The notes: a model not told the origin generated them from the sequence alone. A stretch of 64,000 nt of DNA from an uncultured bacterium (GCA_905215065.1 CAJMOF010000004.1:87576-151575); one strand, 5' to 3'; shown: positions 16,488 to 26,282, numbered from the stretch's first letter. Numbers and translations: made by a program.

Positions 16488-19253
16488 TTACTCGGCGCTC
16501 TTGAGGGCGCCGACCATGTCGATCTTGTTGAGCGTTCGGTTGGTGGCGAGGTTGACGATGATCGTAAAGCCAAAGGAAAGCACCACGGCAAGCGCGTAGC
16601 TCAGCGGCTCGACTTCGACGTCAAAGTACAGCGACGGCATCTGCAGGATGTACGTAAAGCTCTCGGCAAGCAGGCCACCCAGCGGCACGCCCAGCGCGGC
16701 GCCAATCGCCGTGAGGATCAGCGTCTCCTTGTTAACGTAGTGGTGTACCTCACCACGACGGAAGCCCAGCACCTTGATAGTCGCCAGCTCGCGTTCGCGC
16801 TCCGAGATGTTGGTGTTAGACAACGTGAATACCACCACAAACGACAGGCACGCCGCCATAAAGGTCACAAGCACCACGACCGAATTGATAATCGTAAAGT
16901 TTGCCTCATAGTTTTCCCAATGCTCGGCGGTACTCGACAGCGTAATCCAACCATCGCTCTTAAGACGGTTGGTAAACGCAATCTGATCGGCCGACGAACC
17001 CTTAAGCAGCGCAAGGATGCCGTTGAGGCGCGCGCTTCGACCGAATGCGCGCTCATAGGTGCTCTGCGTCATGTAAAGCGTGTTGCCCAGATAGTTGAGC
17101 GAAATGTCGCTGACCTTGACCTTGGCAACATTGAGCGACGAATCCTGGACGTGTGCCGTATCGCCCGGCTTGATCCCCAGCACCAGCTGAGAGCTCTTGC
17201 TCAAATACACATCTCCGCCACGCAGGGCGAGCAGTTCTTTGGACTCGTCCTCGAGACACACGTAGTCGTCCAGGTCGTTCGCGCGGTCATCGGGCACCAC
17301 GATCAGTTGCACGGTCTCGCTCTTGCCGCCAAATGTAAAGGTGACGTTGTCGGTCATAATCGGCAGCGTCGAAGTCACGGTCACGTCGGAATCCTTGGCT
17401 GCGCTTCGCTCGTCGAGCGCCGCGCACGTCTGCGAAAAATCGTCGGGATTGGCGACCGCCAGCAGGTCGTAGCGCGTGATATGCCCGTACTGCTTGGGCG
17501 AAAGCGCCACCGACGTATCGCGGATGCCCATACCGCAGATCACGAGCGCCGTGCAGCCAGCGATACCGAAGATGGTCATAAAGGCGCGCTTTTTGTAGCG
17601 GAACAGGTTGCGTGCAGCGACCTTGTTCAAAAAGCCCATGCGGTGCCAGATAAAGCCAATGCGCTCGAGCAGAATGCGCGAGCCGGCGCGCGGAGCCTTG
17701 GGGCGCATGAGCGAGGCAGGGGTCTCGGCCATCTCGTGACGGCAGGCGATAATCGTGGCTCCCACCACGCCCACGGCAAACAGCGCCACCGAAACGATCG
17801 AGGACACGATGTCGTACGAAAGCAGCATCTGGGGCAGCGAGTACATGTCGTCGAACACCGTAAACAAGAACAGCGGCAGACCCACAAATCCGATGATATT
17901 GCCAAGCACGCCACCGATCAGACACGCCCACAGCGAGTAGTCCACGTATTTGGACAGGATGCGTCCGCGCGAATAGCCGAGTGCTTTGTACAGGCCAATA
18001 AGCGTGCGCTCCTCTTCGACCATGCGCGTGGCGGTGGTGAGGCTGATGAGCACGGCGACGATAAAGAAGATAAACGGGAACACGGTGGCGATGGCCTCGA
18101 TCGAAGAACTGTCGCTCTCGACGCTCGAGTAGCTTGCGATGTTACCGCGGTCCTGGATGTACCAAGTGCATTCGCCCAGATTGGAAAGCTCGGCGCGGGC
18201 ATCGGCGAATTGCTGATCGGCGGCGGCGCGGCGCTGGTCCAACTCGGCCTGAGCTTGGACGCGTTCCTCACTGCCCTCGGCCATGCGATTAATGTTGTCC
18301 TGCTCGATCCCAAAGACCATATTCGCCTGACGCTCAGCCGCGTCCAAGCTCGCCGGTGTGTCGACCGTCAGCTCCTGGGCGCGCGCCTTCTCACGCTCCT
18401 CGCGGATCTTCTCGATATTGCCCTTGACCTCATTGATCTTTGCCGAGTAGGCATCCGAATAGGAGTTGAGGCTCTTGGCTCCCTCGACGACCACGTGGAC
18501 AGCGGAGTAGGAAGAAGATGTCGCGGCATCCTCGCTCACGTAGAACTTGTAGTCCGCAGTCGAAGCAGCGCGAAAGGCGTTGACGGTCGAGTCGGAGCTC
18601 ACGTCGGTAGGATCGAGAACCTCGGCCGTGATGGTGTAGTCCCCATCGGCAAACTGGTCCTTGGCGCTTTGGTTCGACGAGCTCGCATCGTTGGCGGCAA
18701 AGCTCACCGTATCGCCGATTTTCTTGCCCGAAGCCTTCAAAAAACGTGAGGTCACTGCCACTTCGCCCGAAGTCTCGGGCAGCTCGCCGCGTACTAGCAC
18801 CGGTTGGTCAATATTCTCTTTGGAAAGGCTCTGCACGACCACGCGCTCGCGCGTTGTACCCACGGCGGTGTAGGCGGTCTCGGTGTAGATGCCCTCGGCC
18901 GTCTCGACGCCATCGACCTCTTGAATGGCAGCAAGATCGTCATCGGTCAGACCATAGGTCGACTGCACGTTGATGTCATAGACATTCTGCTGGTCAAAAT
19001 AGGCGTCGACCGAATCACACAGGTCCTCGCAGCCCGCCTTAAGGCCGCACATCACGCTCACGCCAAGCGCGGTGATCACAACGATAGACAAGAAGCGTTT
19101 GAGGCTGCCGCGAATCGTGCGGTAGATGCCACGGCGAAAAACCGTCGGCACCATATCGTTTGAGCTTTGGGCGGTGCGGTAGGTCGTAAAAGCCTGCTCG
19201 CGCTCCGTGTTCTGCGCGTCGCGGCGCTGGCTGTTTTGGCGGTCCTGGTCCAT
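16488..19253 (-). CDS. FtsX/MacB-type ABC transporter permease
   Basis: A roughly 921-aa permease. One transmembrane segment near residue 45 is followed by a long extracytoplasmic domain (about 70-385) containing a coiled-coil-like stretch rich in Glu/Arg/Ala (about 280-345). Then come three FtsX-type segments, a second external domain and three terminal segments. This 1+3+3 layout fits lipid, lipoprotein or peptide-handling exporters. It follows directly on the ATPase gene. The ATG at 19253 or an overlapping GTG at 19265 could be the start. Confidence 0.85.
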   Translation of the reverse strand: MDQDRQNSQRRDAQNTEREQAFTTYRTAQSSNDMVPTVFRRGIYRTIRGSLKRFLSIVVITALGVSVMCGLKAGCEDLCDSVDAYFDQQNVYDINVQSTYGLTDDDLAAIQEVDGVETAEGIYTETAYTAVGTTRERVVVQSLSKENIDQPVLVRGELPETSGEVAVTSRFLKASGKKIGDTVSFAANDASSSNQSAKDQFADGDYTITAEVLDPTDVSSDSTVNAFRAASTADYKFYVSEDAATSSSYSAVHVVVEGAKSLNSYSDAYSAKINEVKGNIEKIREEREKARAQELTVDTPASLDAAERQANMVFGIEQDNINRMAEGSEERVQAQAELDQRRAAADQQFADARAELSNLGECTWYIQDRGNIASYSSVESDSSSIEAIATVFPFIFFIVAVLISLTTATRMVEEERTLIGLYKALGYSRGRILSKYVDYSLWACLIGGVLGNIIGFVGLPLFLFTVFDDMYSLPQMLLSYDIVSSIVSVALFAVGVVGATIIACRHEMAETPASLMRPKAPRAGSRILLERIGFIWHRMGFLNKVAARNLFRYKKRAFMTIFGIAGCTALVICGMGIRDTSVALSPKQYGHITRYDLLAVANPDDFSQTCAALDERSAAKDSDVTVTSTLPIMTDNVTFTFGGKSETVQLIVVPDDRANDLDDYVCLEDESKELLALRGGDVYLSKSSQLVLGIKPGDTAHVQDSSLNVAKVKVSDISLNYLGNTLYMTQSTYERAFGRSARLNGILALLKGSSADQIAFTNRLKSDGWITLSSTAEHWENYEANFTIINSVVVLVTFMAACLSFVVVFTLSNTNISERERELATIKVLGFRRGEVHHYVNKETLILTAIGAALGVPLGGLLAESFTYILQMPSLYFDVEVEPLSYALAVVLSFGFTIIVNLATNRTLNKIDMVGALKSAE

Positions 19254-19258
19254 GGGCG

Positions 19259-19960
19259 CTACCACTCGATCGTCTCGATAGGCACGGGATTTTGCTGGAC
19301 CGTCTCGCTCTCCACGCGGCCGCTCTTAAAGCGGATCAGGCGATCGGCCATGGGCGCCAGCGCAGAGTTGTGGGTGATGATGATGACCGTAATGCCTTGC
19401 TTGCGGCAAGTGTCCTGTAGCAGCTGCAAGATCTGCTTGCCGGTTTTGTAGTCGAGTGCACCCGTAGGCTCGTCGCACAAAAGCAGCTTGGGGTTCTTAG
19501 CCAGCGCGCGGGCGATGGATACGCGCTGCTGCTCGCCGCCCGAAAGCTGCGCCGGAAAGTTAGCGAGGCGGTCGCCCAGGCCAACCTGGCGAAGCGTTTG
19601 CTCGGCATCGAGCGAATCGGGGCAGATCTGCGCCGCGAGTTCGACGTTCTCAAGCGCCGTCAGGTTGGGGACCAGATTGTAGAACTGAAAGACAAAGCCG
19701 ACGTCAGCGCGACGGTATTCCACAAGCTGAGCCTCGTTGGCAGAGCTCACGTCACGCCCGTCCACCGTCACGGTGCCAGAAGTTGCCGTGTCCATGCCGC
19801 CCAGAATGTTGAGGGCCGTGGTCTTGCCGGCACCCGAAGCACCCAAAATGATGGCGAGCTCGCCGCGCTCGACCGTAAAGCTCGCGCCGTCGAGCGCGTG
19901 GATGCGGGCATCGCCCTCGCCGTATGCCTTGATGACGTCTTTGAATTCGATATAGGCCAT
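19259..19960 (-). CDS. ABC transporter ATP-binding protein (LolD/MacB type)
   Basis: A 233-aa ATPase. Walker A is GASGAGKTT near residue 40, the Q-loop is [21 protein letters not shown], the signature is [14 protein letters not shown], Walker B is [12 protein letters not shown], and the His switch is in ITHN. The YNLVPNLT and PTGALD features are typical of the MacB/LolD branch that energises FtsX-type permeases, which the next gene encodes. The upstream SD is weak (GGGAAT). Confidence 0.9.
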   Translation of the reverse strand: MAYIEFKDVIKAYGEGDARIHALDGASFTVERGELAIILGASGAGKTTALNILGGMDTATSGTVTVDGRDVSSANEAQLVEYRRADVGFVFQFYNLVPNLTALENVELAAQICPDSLDAEQTLRQVGLGDRLANFPAQLSGGEQQRVSIARALAKNPKLLLCDEPTGALDYKTGKQILQLLQDTCRKQGITVIIITHNSALAPMADRLIRFKSGRVESETVQQNPVPIETIEW

Positions 19961-20010
19961 CGATTAATTCCCATCTGGTCGGATAACTCTTTAGTATTAC
20001 CCATTTCCCA

Positions 20011-20050
20011 CCTACCAAAAAGGGACAGGTTTATTTTGGCAGGTTTTATA
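20011..20050 (+). repeat. R-family hairpin repeat, copy R4
   Basis: Opposite orientation to R1-R3: CCTACCAAAAAGGGACAGG then TTTATTTTGGCAGGTTTTAT. One stem base pair is broken (A against C). It lies in the divergent gap between the ABC ATPase and GyrI-like genes, so it is not at a gene's 3' end here. Confidence 0.85.
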
Positions 20051-20161
20051 TGGGGAAACGGCAGCTATAGATAGGGCGCCGGGGAGGCCGAGAAATCATC
20101 AACGGGGTCAGGCCGACCGCCAAACACAACGCACGCATCTCAATCTGTCAGCCAAATCATT

Positions 20162-20190
20162 CGAACAGTTGTTCGTTTCTATGATATGAT
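20162..20190 (+). promoter_or_regulatory. LexA-box-like palindrome and -10 upstream of GyrI-like gene
   Basis: CGAACAGTTGTTCG at 20162-20175 is a dyad that fits the Gram-positive/actinobacterial SOS box CGAACRNRYGTTCG at all but one position. A -10-like TATGAT follows at 20185-20190. The downstream gene encodes a GyrI-like domain; E. coli gyrI (sbmC) is itself SOS-controlled. Confidence 0.5.
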
Positions 20191-20231
20191 TCAACTATCT
20201 AAGCAGGCCAATACGCAGAAAGGCGGCCAAC

Positions 20232-20870
20232 ATGGCGTTCGACTTTAAGAAGGAATGCAAGGAGCTCTACAAACCTGCAAGCAAGCCGAGTATCGTAACT
20301 GTCCCGCCTATGAGCTACGTTGCCGTTCGCGGAAAGGGTGACCCAAATACCGAAGGTGGCGAGTATCAAAACGCCCTGCCGCTACTTTACGGCATCGCCT
20401 ATACCGTCAAGATGTCGAAGAAAGGCTCAAGGAGTATCGAGGGCTATTTCGACTTTGTGGTACCGCCGCTCGAGGGTTTCTGGTGGCAAGAGTCCCCGAG
20501 CGGCGACATCGATTATGTACGCAAGGACAATTTCAACTTTATCTCGTGCATCCGCCTGCCCGATTTCGTCACCCGAGATGACTTTGGCTGGGCAGTCGCG
20601 GAAGCCACGACCAAAAAGAAACTGGACTTTTCCGCCGTCGAACTGCTTAAAGTTGACGAGGGTCTCTGCGTTCAATGCATGCACACCGGGCCCTACGACA
20701 ACGAACCGGCGACCGTAGACGCTATGCATGAATACACGACCGAGCTGGGCTATGTTCCCGACTTCTCAGACACCCGTTTACATCACGAAATCTATCTCTC
20801 CGATCCACGCAAATGCGCACCGGAGAAACTTAAGACCGTGGTTCGTCATCCTATCAAGCGCGCTGAATAG
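20232..20870 (+). CDS. GyrI-like domain protein
   Basis: A 212-aa protein matching GyrI-like small-molecule-binding proteins: VPPMSYVAVRGKGDPN near the N terminus, a central GFWWQE, then CMHTGPYDNEPATVDAMHEY and LHHEIYLSDPRK in the second half. In this family the cleft binds or hydrolyses small compounds, and the namesake protects DNA gyrase. There is no HTH domain. RBS AAAGGCGG. A LexA-like box upstream suggests DNA-damage control, which would fit a gyrase-protection role, but this is inference. Confidence 0.82.
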   Translation: MAFDFKKECKELYKPASKPSIVTVPPMSYVAVRGKGDPNTEGGEYQNALPLLYGIAYTVKMSKKGSRSIEGYFDFVVPPLEGFWWQESPSGDIDYVRKDNFNFISCIRLPDFVTRDDFGWAVAEATTKKKLDFSAVELLKVDEGLCVQCMHTGPYDNEPATVDAMHEYTTELGYVPDFSDTRLHHEIYLSDPRKCAPEKLKTVVRHPIKRAE

Positions 20871-21040
20871 CGTGGGGCGTCATTTCACGCGCTAGGTTTT
20901 AAGCCGGCCAACCAGCCGCCTCCTAGGCCGTCCGGTAATTATCTTGACGCGGCCCGTCGCATCTTATAAGTTTGTTTTGCTAAAGCTGGAAAGCCTCTCA
21001 ACGATGCGCAACTCCAGCTCTTTTTCTATCAAGAGAGCAA

Positions 21041-22300
21041 GTGTCGAAAAGCAAAATGTCAGAAAGCAGCGCTTCGAGCAGAATCAAACGCCTGGTCAAC
21101 ACCTATAGCGGTCTCGTGCTCATGGGCGCCGTCGGAATCCCTATCGGCGTTATCGTTGGCGCCATCTGTGCCCTTTTTGGTCGTGTGCTCCTGGCAATCG
21201 GCGCCTTCCGTGACAAGCACATCGTACTGCTCCTTCCCTTCCTCGCCCTCATGGGCTTGGCCATCGTATTTGCCTACCTCACCTGGGGCAAAGGCACCGA
21301 TCGGGGCATGAGCTTAGTATTCGACGTAGGTCACGGACGCGAGGACGCCATCTCCCCGCGTCTGGTGCCGCTCATTATGCTGAGCACGTGGGCCACGCAT
21401 CTCTTTGGCGGCAGCGCGGGACGCGAAGGCGTAGCCGTGCAGATCGGCGCAACCGTCTCGCATTGGATCGGCCGACGTCTACCTTTCCGAGAACCCGGCA
21501 ACACGTTTTTGCTTATCGGCATGGCCGCCGGCTTTGCCGGACTCTTCCGAACGCCCCTCGCCGCCACGGTCTTTGCGATCGAAGTACTGGTCGCAGGACG
21601 CATGGAATACCGCGCGCTGTTTCCCGCGCTTACAGCCTCGCTCGCCGCAAGCATGACCTCCGGCGCTCTGGGGCTCGAGAAGTTTGAGGTCGCCGTTACC
21701 GCCTCGTATGCGCTCGACCTCCCCGGTCTTGGACGACTGGCGTTGTTGGGTATCGCGTTTGGTATGGTAGGTGGAGCTTTTGCCTGGTGCCTTGCCCATG
21801 CCAAGACCCTTGCAGCGCGGCTGCTCCCCAGCCCTTACATACGCGTTGCCGTTATGGGCCTTGCGCTGTCGGCGATTCTGTTCGCGCTGTGGCAGGGGCG
21901 ATACTGCGGCCTTGGCACCAACCTGATATCCGCGGCACTGGGTGACAACGGTGAGGCGTCGATCATGCCTTGGGACTGGGCGCTCAAATTCGTACTCACC
22001 ATCGCCACGCTTGCCGCAGGATATCAGGGTGGCGAGGTGACGCCGCTGTTCTCCATCGGAGCCAGCCTGGGTGTCGTACTCGCCGGGATTCTCGGCATGC
22101 CCGTCGAGCTCTGCGCCGCGCTGGGATACGCCGCCGTCTTTGGCAGCGCCACCAATACGCTGCTCGCGCCCATCTTTATTGGCTGCGAGGTCTTTGGCTT
22201 TAGCAGTCTGCCGACGTTCTTTATTGTCTGCGTCGTGGCCTACCTGTTCAACATGGATAAGTCGATCTATGCGCTGCAGGAGCACAGCCGCACCCGATAA
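21041..22300 (+). CDS. ClC-family chloride channel or anion antiporter
   Basis: A 419-aa polytopic membrane protein with about ten hydrophobic helices. ClC landmarks are GGSAGREGVAVQIG near residue 125 (the GREG motif with the external gating Glu), GMAAGFAGLFRTPLAATVFAIE, and GYQGGEVTPLFSIGASLG (GxFxP-like region). The length without CBS domains fits bacterial ClC or fluoride-exporting CLC-F subtypes; which ion is moved cannot be decided. The GTG start at 21041 has only a weak SD (AAGAGAG); ATG at 21056 is an alternative. Confidence 0.82.
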   Translation: MSKSKMSESSASSRIKRLVNTYSGLVLMGAVGIPIGVIVGAICALFGRVLLAIGAFRDKHIVLLLPFLALMGLAIVFAYLTWGKGTDRGMSLVFDVGHGREDAISPRLVPLIMLSTWATHLFGGSAGREGVAVQIGATVSHWIGRRLPFREPGNTFLLIGMAAGFAGLFRTPLAATVFAIEVLVAGRMEYRALFPALTASLAASMTSGALGLEKFEVAVTASYALDLPGLGRLALLGIAFGMVGGAFAWCLAHAKTLAARLLPSPYIRVAVMGLALSAILFALWQGRYCGLGTNLISAALGDNGEASIMPWDWALKFVLTIATLAAGYQGGEVTPLFSIGASLGVVLAGILGMPVELCAALGYAAVFGSATNTLLAPIFIGCEVFGFSSLPTFFIVCVVAYLFNMDKSIYALQEHSRTR

Positions 22301-22369
22301 ACAGGGCGTTTGCCACCAAAAAACGCGCACGACAGGCCGGGCCCGCCGCGCGCGTCATCCTATACACGA

Positions 22370-23044
22370 TTAGTTATTGTTGTTGGTCATCGAAGCCACT
22401 GCTGCCGCAAGATTGGAAATGGGCATTGTCTGCAGCCAGATGCGCCCCGGACCGGTGAGCACAGTGTTGAACACGCCTTCACCGCCAAACATGATGTTTT
22501 TGACGCCCTTGACCATCTGCGCGTCGATGCTCACCGTCTCCTCAAAGCCGGCCACGTTGCCGGTATCTACAATCATTTGCTGGCCAGCAGCAAGCTCGTA
22601 CTCAACTAGGTCGCCGTCGATCTCGGCAAAGGCAATACCCGAGCCCGTGAGCTTTTGCATGATAAAACCCTCGCCGCCAAAGACGCCGGTCTTTGCCTTC
22701 TTGTTAAAGTGGATGCTCAGCTCAACACCACTTTCCGCGGCAAGGAACGAACGCTTCTGCAAAATCCAGCTCTTACCAGGGCCAATCTCGATCGGTATAA
22801 TGCGGCCGGGGAAGCAAGAGCCAAACGCAATCATGCCATCGCCGTGCGCGGTCCAAATGTTTTGGAACAACGCCTCACCCGAAAAAGCCTTAGAGAACAT
22901 CTTGCCTATACCACCGCCCGAGGTGGACATCTCCATGTTGGGGGTCATCCAGACCATGGCACCGCTTTCGGTGATCATGGATTCGCCGTCGCTAAGGTTG
23001 CACGTAACAACCGGGAAAGCCCCTCCGCCGATCTCGTACTGCAT
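22370..23044 (-). CDS. AIM24 family protein
   Basis: A 224-aa soluble protein of the AIM24 (TIGR00266, formerly DUF124) family: a beta-rich fold with FPVVTCNLSDGESMITESGAMVWM at the start, a glycine-rich GGGIGKMFSKAFSGEALFQNIW and the repeated GFIMQKLTGSG / GVFNTVLTGPGRIWLQT pattern. The bacterial function is unknown; yeast Aim24 is mitochondrial. RBS GGAAAGGAG is strong. It is a single gene. Confidence 0.82.
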   Translation of the reverse strand: MQYEIGGGAFPVVTCNLSDGESMITESGAMVWMTPNMEMSTSGGGIGKMFSKAFSGEALFQNIWTAHGDGMIAFGSCFPGRIIPIEIGPGKSWILQKRSFLAAESGVELSIHFNKKAKTGVFGGEGFIMQKLTGSGIAFAEIDGDLVEYELAAGQQMIVDTGNVAGFEETVSIDAQMVKGVKNIMFGGEGVFNTVLTGPGRIWLQTMPISNLAAAVASMTNNNN

Positions 23045-23167
23045 GACCGTCTCCTTTCCTTCGGGAGCCGAACAACGATGTCCATATTTTAGCAGTTAGA
23101 GGTGCGTTTATTTGGGTCGGTGGCGTTCATGGCGCCGATCACCGCCAGCCTCCGCTGCCGTCTGCAC

Positions 23168-23209
23168 AGATAAAACCTGCCAAAATAAACCTGTCCCTTT
23201 TTGGCAGGT
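23168..23209 (-). repeat. R-family hairpin repeat, copy R5
   Basis: Canonical sequence CCTGCCAAAA, loop TAAACCTGTCCC, TTTTTGGCAGG. It ends two bases before the stop codon of the histidine kinase gene, in the convergence-free gap after the AIM24 start region. Confidence 0.9.
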
Positions 23210-23210
23210 C

Positions 23211-24572
23211 TTAGAGGCGGACGGTGAAGGTGATCTGGTTACCGTGGCCGCAGACAGAAGCGCTCCCGCCATGGGCTTCGGCGATGGCACGCACCACGGA
23301 TAGGCCCACGCCCGAGCCGCCCGTCTTGGAGCTGCGCGACACGTCCGCACGATAGAAGCGGTCGAACAATCGATCTAGGTCGCCTTCGGGCAGCTCGTCC
23401 ACGGCGTTCGATACGACAAGCTCGGTGGCGCCCTTACCCTGAACGCGCGAAACGGCACGCAGGCTCAGCTCAATCACGCTGCCCTCGCTCGCATAGCGCG
23501 TGGCGTTGTCCAGAAGCAGCTCAACCACCTGCGCCACCGCCGCAGCATCGGCATGGGCCCGCACGCCGCACGCAATCGACGTCGACAGACGCTTGCCGCG
23601 CGAAACCGCCACCGATTCAAACGGCGCCGCAGCCTTGTCCACGGCCTCCGAAAGATCGATCGATGTCATGGTAAAGCCCGCCGAGCCCTCGTCCATACGT
23701 GCCAAAAACACTAGACGTTCCGTGAGCGCCGTCAGCCGCGCAACCTGCTCGTGAATGCTCTGCGTCCACTCACTTTCGCCGCTCTCGATCTCTTGTACCT
23801 CATTGGCGGCGTCAATTACAGCCAGCGGCGTCTTGATCTCGTGGCTCGCATCGGTAATAAAGCGCTTTTGCTTGCTGTAGCTCTCGACCATCGGTCGAAT
23901 CACCGCGCCCGAGGCACCCGCCACAATTGCCAGCACCGCCAGCCAGCCAATGTAACTGATCGCCACGCTCGCGCTCAAAAACGAATGAAAGCTTGCAAGC
24001 TCGCGCGAGCAGTCCACGAACACATAGGTGATCTCGTCGTCCTGGACGTCGGTCGTATAACGATAATTGCCAGAGAAGCCCGAGGTCCAGCCCTTGGCAT
24101 GCAGCCTTGCGGCAATACTGGCGGCGCGCTTGGCACCAACCGCGGCAATGCGGGCCGTATTGACATCGGCAACCTGTCCGGCGTCAATCGTCACCGTAAA
24201 GTAGCGCGTGTCGAAGGGAGACTCCGCCGTCATGCCTTCGAAGTGTCTGATGCGAACGCCCGCTTGGCTATCGCCGGCATCCTTGCCATTAGCGGGCTCG
24301 GCTTTAGGCTCGTCCCCCCAATCGATACCGTCCTTGCCCGCCAGAATATAGTCCAGGCGAGCGTCGGCCATCTTGCAGACATGCGAATAATTGACGATGT
24401 TGATGCCGGCGATGATGAGCGTGAGCACCACGGTCACGGCGCCCATGGCAACGAGGATAAACTTGCGACGCAGACGGCGGCCCAATACGTCAACAGAATT
24501 AGCCCGCCCCTTACTACTCGAGGCGGCGTGAAACCACTCCGTCATGCGCTTGCACCACGCGCTCGCGCTCAC
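23211..24572 (-). CDS. Sensor histidine kinase
   Basis: A 453-aa membrane sensor kinase. Transmembrane helix 1 is near residues 35-60, an extracytoplasmic sensor domain covers about 65-200, and helix 2 is near 205-225. The DHp phospho-acceptor is in ITDASHEIKTPLAVI, and the ATPase domain shows LLLDNATRYA (N-box) and GGSGVGLSVVRAIAEAHGG (G2). All core residues are present. The GTG start is two bases after the response regulator stop and has AGGAAGG upstream. The signal is unknown. Confidence 0.9.
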   Translation of the reverse strand: MSASAWCKRMTEWFHAASSSKGRANSVDVLGRRLRRKFILVAMGAVTVVLTLIIAGINIVNYSHVCKMADARLDYILAGKDGIDWGDEPKAEPANGKDAGDSQAGVRIRHFEGMTAESPFDTRYFTVTIDAGQVADVNTARIAAVGAKRAASIAARLHAKGWTSGFSGNYRYTTDVQDDEITYVFVDCSRELASFHSFLSASVAISYIGWLAVLAIVAGASGAVIRPMVESYSKQKRFITDASHEIKTPLAVIDAANEVQEIESGESEWTQSIHEQVARLTALTERLVFLARMDEGSAGFTMTSIDLSEAVDKAAAPFESVAVSRGKRLSTSIACGVRAHADAAAVAQVVELLLDNATRYASEGSVIELSLRAVSRVQGKGATELVVSNAVDELPEGDLDRLFDRFYRADVSRSSKTGGSGVGLSVVRAIAEAHGGSASVCGHGNQITFTVRL

Positions 24573-24574
24573 GC

Positions 24575-25258
24575 TTATTCGCCTTCCTCGACAACCTCGA
24601 GCGAATAGCCCTGGTTACGCGACGCGCGAATGGCAACGTTGGCACCAAGCGCCGTCAGCTTTTTGCGCAGGTACGAGATATAGACCCACACCACGTTGGC
24701 GCCTTCGGGCGCGTCCTCACCCCAAACCTCGAGCATCAGACGTTCAGTGGGCATGCGCGTGCCGGCGTTGCGCATAAAGAGTTCCATAAGCTGAAACTCG
24801 CGATTGGCCAGGTGCTCCTCGCCCAAGGGTCCCACAAGCGTGCAAGCCGCCGTGTCGAGGCGCACGTTACCCACGCTGAGCGTCGTGGCGTCAATTGCCG
24901 TCGCGGCACGCGTCATGGCACGAATACGCGCAAGCAGTTCCTTGGCGGCAAACGGCTTGGTCAGGTAATCGTTGGCACCGGCATCCAGGCCCTCGACCTT
25001 ATCGGACACCTCGCTTTTTGCCGTGAGCATGATGATGGGCAGTCGCTTTCCGGCGGCGCGTGTACGCTTGAGCACCTCGATGCCGTCCATGCCGGGCATC
25101 ATGATGTCCAGGATTGCGGCGTCGTAATCGTTGGTGAGTAGATTCTCGAGCGCCGTCAAGCCGTCGAGGGCGGTGTCAACCTCGTAGTCGCTATGTTGAA
25201 GAATCGCGGTGAGGGCGCGGGAGAGACCAGGTTCGTCCTCGGCAAGCATCAGCTTCAT
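24575..25258 (-). CDS. OmpR-family response regulator
   Basis: A 227-aa two-component regulator. The receiver (residues 1-118) has the acidic pocket AEDE, phospho-acceptor Asp in LDIMMPGMDG, Thr in LTAKSE and Lys in TKPF. The C-terminal winged helix (about 130-222) has NREFQLMELFMRNAG and a recognition helix around WVYISYLRKKL. It forms an operon with the kinase gene two bases downstream. RBS AAAGGAGC. Target genes are not evident. Confidence 0.92.
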   Translation of the reverse strand: MKLMLAEDEPGLSRALTAILQHSDYEVDTALDGLTALENLLTNDYDAAILDIMMPGMDGIEVLKRTRAAGKRLPIIMLTAKSEVSDKVEGLDAGANDYLTKPFAAKELLARIRAMTRAATAIDATTLSVGNVRLDTAACTLVGPLGEEHLANREFQLMELFMRNAGTRMPTERLMLEVWGEDAPEGANVVWVYISYLRKKLTALGANVAIRASRNQGYSLEVVEEGE

Positions 25259-25486
25259 AGTTGCTCCTTTGGCGCATGGCTCTACAGGTTTCGATACTGC
25301 CGATGATAGCGTACCGTCAACCGCCTTAGCGCAGCCTTAGCTGCTCAACCTGCGCGTTTTTAAATACGCAGGATGTGGCTTAGCCAAACTTAAGGCGCAC
25401 GTGTCGAGCGCTTTGACGCATGCCGGGCGCGAAGGGACAGTGACTCGTCCTTTCACGGCGTCCTAGTTATGCAAAGTGCTCGAGCG

Positions 25487-26065
25487 TTACTCCTCGTACG
25501 CGCCCTCAAGCCGAAGCAGCCACTCCTTGCGGTCAAGCCCGCCGGCATATCCGTTGAGCGAACCATCGGCGGCAACTACGCGATGGCACGGCACGATAAT
25601 CGAAATGGGATTACGCGCGACCGCAGCCCCCACAGCACGGGGAGATACAACGGGTGCCTCGTTCCCCGGCACCCGATGGCGGGCGGCAACACGCTGGGCG
25701 ATCTCGCCATACGTAGCGACCTCGCCACGCGGGATAGAAAGCAGCTCGTACCAGACTTCACGCTGAAACGCCGTGCCAATCAAATGCAACGGCGGCGTAT
25801 ACCGAGGCTCCTGCCCTGCAAAATAAGCATTCAACCAAGCCCAAGAACGCTCGAGCATCGAGGAGGCCGCACCATTTGCGGGATTCACCAAAGATATTCC
25901 ACCGGTACCGGAAACCGCGTCGGCGCCTTCAACATGTTCGGAGTCTTCCCGGAGAAGCGTGGAACCAAAGTGCTCCTGCCCCTCAAACCAAAGCCCCGTC
26001 AGACCGCGGCCATCAGCGGCAAGCAAGATTTCGCCCAAAGGCGAGGCAAATGTCGTCGTGACCAC
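25487..26065 (-). CDS. ogt: Methylated-DNA-protein-cysteine methyltransferase
   Basis: A 192-aa suicide DNA-repair protein that takes O6-alkyl groups from guanine. The acceptor is Cys160 in IIVPCHRVV, preceded by the helix-turn-helix segment PRGEVATYGEIAQRV and followed by LNGYAGGLDRKEWLLRLE, all standard for the family. An insert-like acidic stretch near residues 40-65 is unusual but lies in the poorly conserved N-terminal domain. RBS AAAGGAG. It is a single gene. Confidence 0.92.
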   Translation of the reverse strand: MVTTTFASPLGEILLAADGRGLTGLWFEGQEHFGSTLLREDSEHVEGADAVSGTGGISLVNPANGAASSMLERSWAWLNAYFAGQEPRYTPPLHLIGTAFQREVWYELLSIPRGEVATYGEIAQRVAARHRVPGNEAPVVSPRAVGAAVARNPISIIVPCHRVVAADGSLNGYAGGLDRKEWLLRLEGAYEE

Positions 26066-26126
26066 CAGCGGCTCCTTTCAAAACTCCGCAACATAATACC
26101 GCGAATTGTGCAGACAACCCCAATCG

Positions 26127-26282
26127 ACCCCAAAGTCACCCAAGGCAGCAAGCGCGACAGCGCCGCAGCTGCCGCACGACCCCAAAGTCCCCGCAGGCAG
26201 CAGGCGCAACGCGCCACAGCTGCCGGCCGCGCCCCAAAGTCCCCCAAGGCGGCAGGCGCGAAGCGCCGGGGCCGCCGCCGGG
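26127..26282. repeat. Three 52-bp tandem repeats, each a hairpin
   Basis: Units begin at 26127, 26179 and 26231 with the phrase CCCCAAAGTC. Each holds a nested palindrome: outer GGCAGC..GCTGCC and inner GCGC..GCGC type pairs. In unit three both outer arms become GGCGGC and GCCGCC, so pairing is preserved. The array lies upstream of ogt and downstream of asd; no gene lies between 26066 and 26519. Confidence 0.75.
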
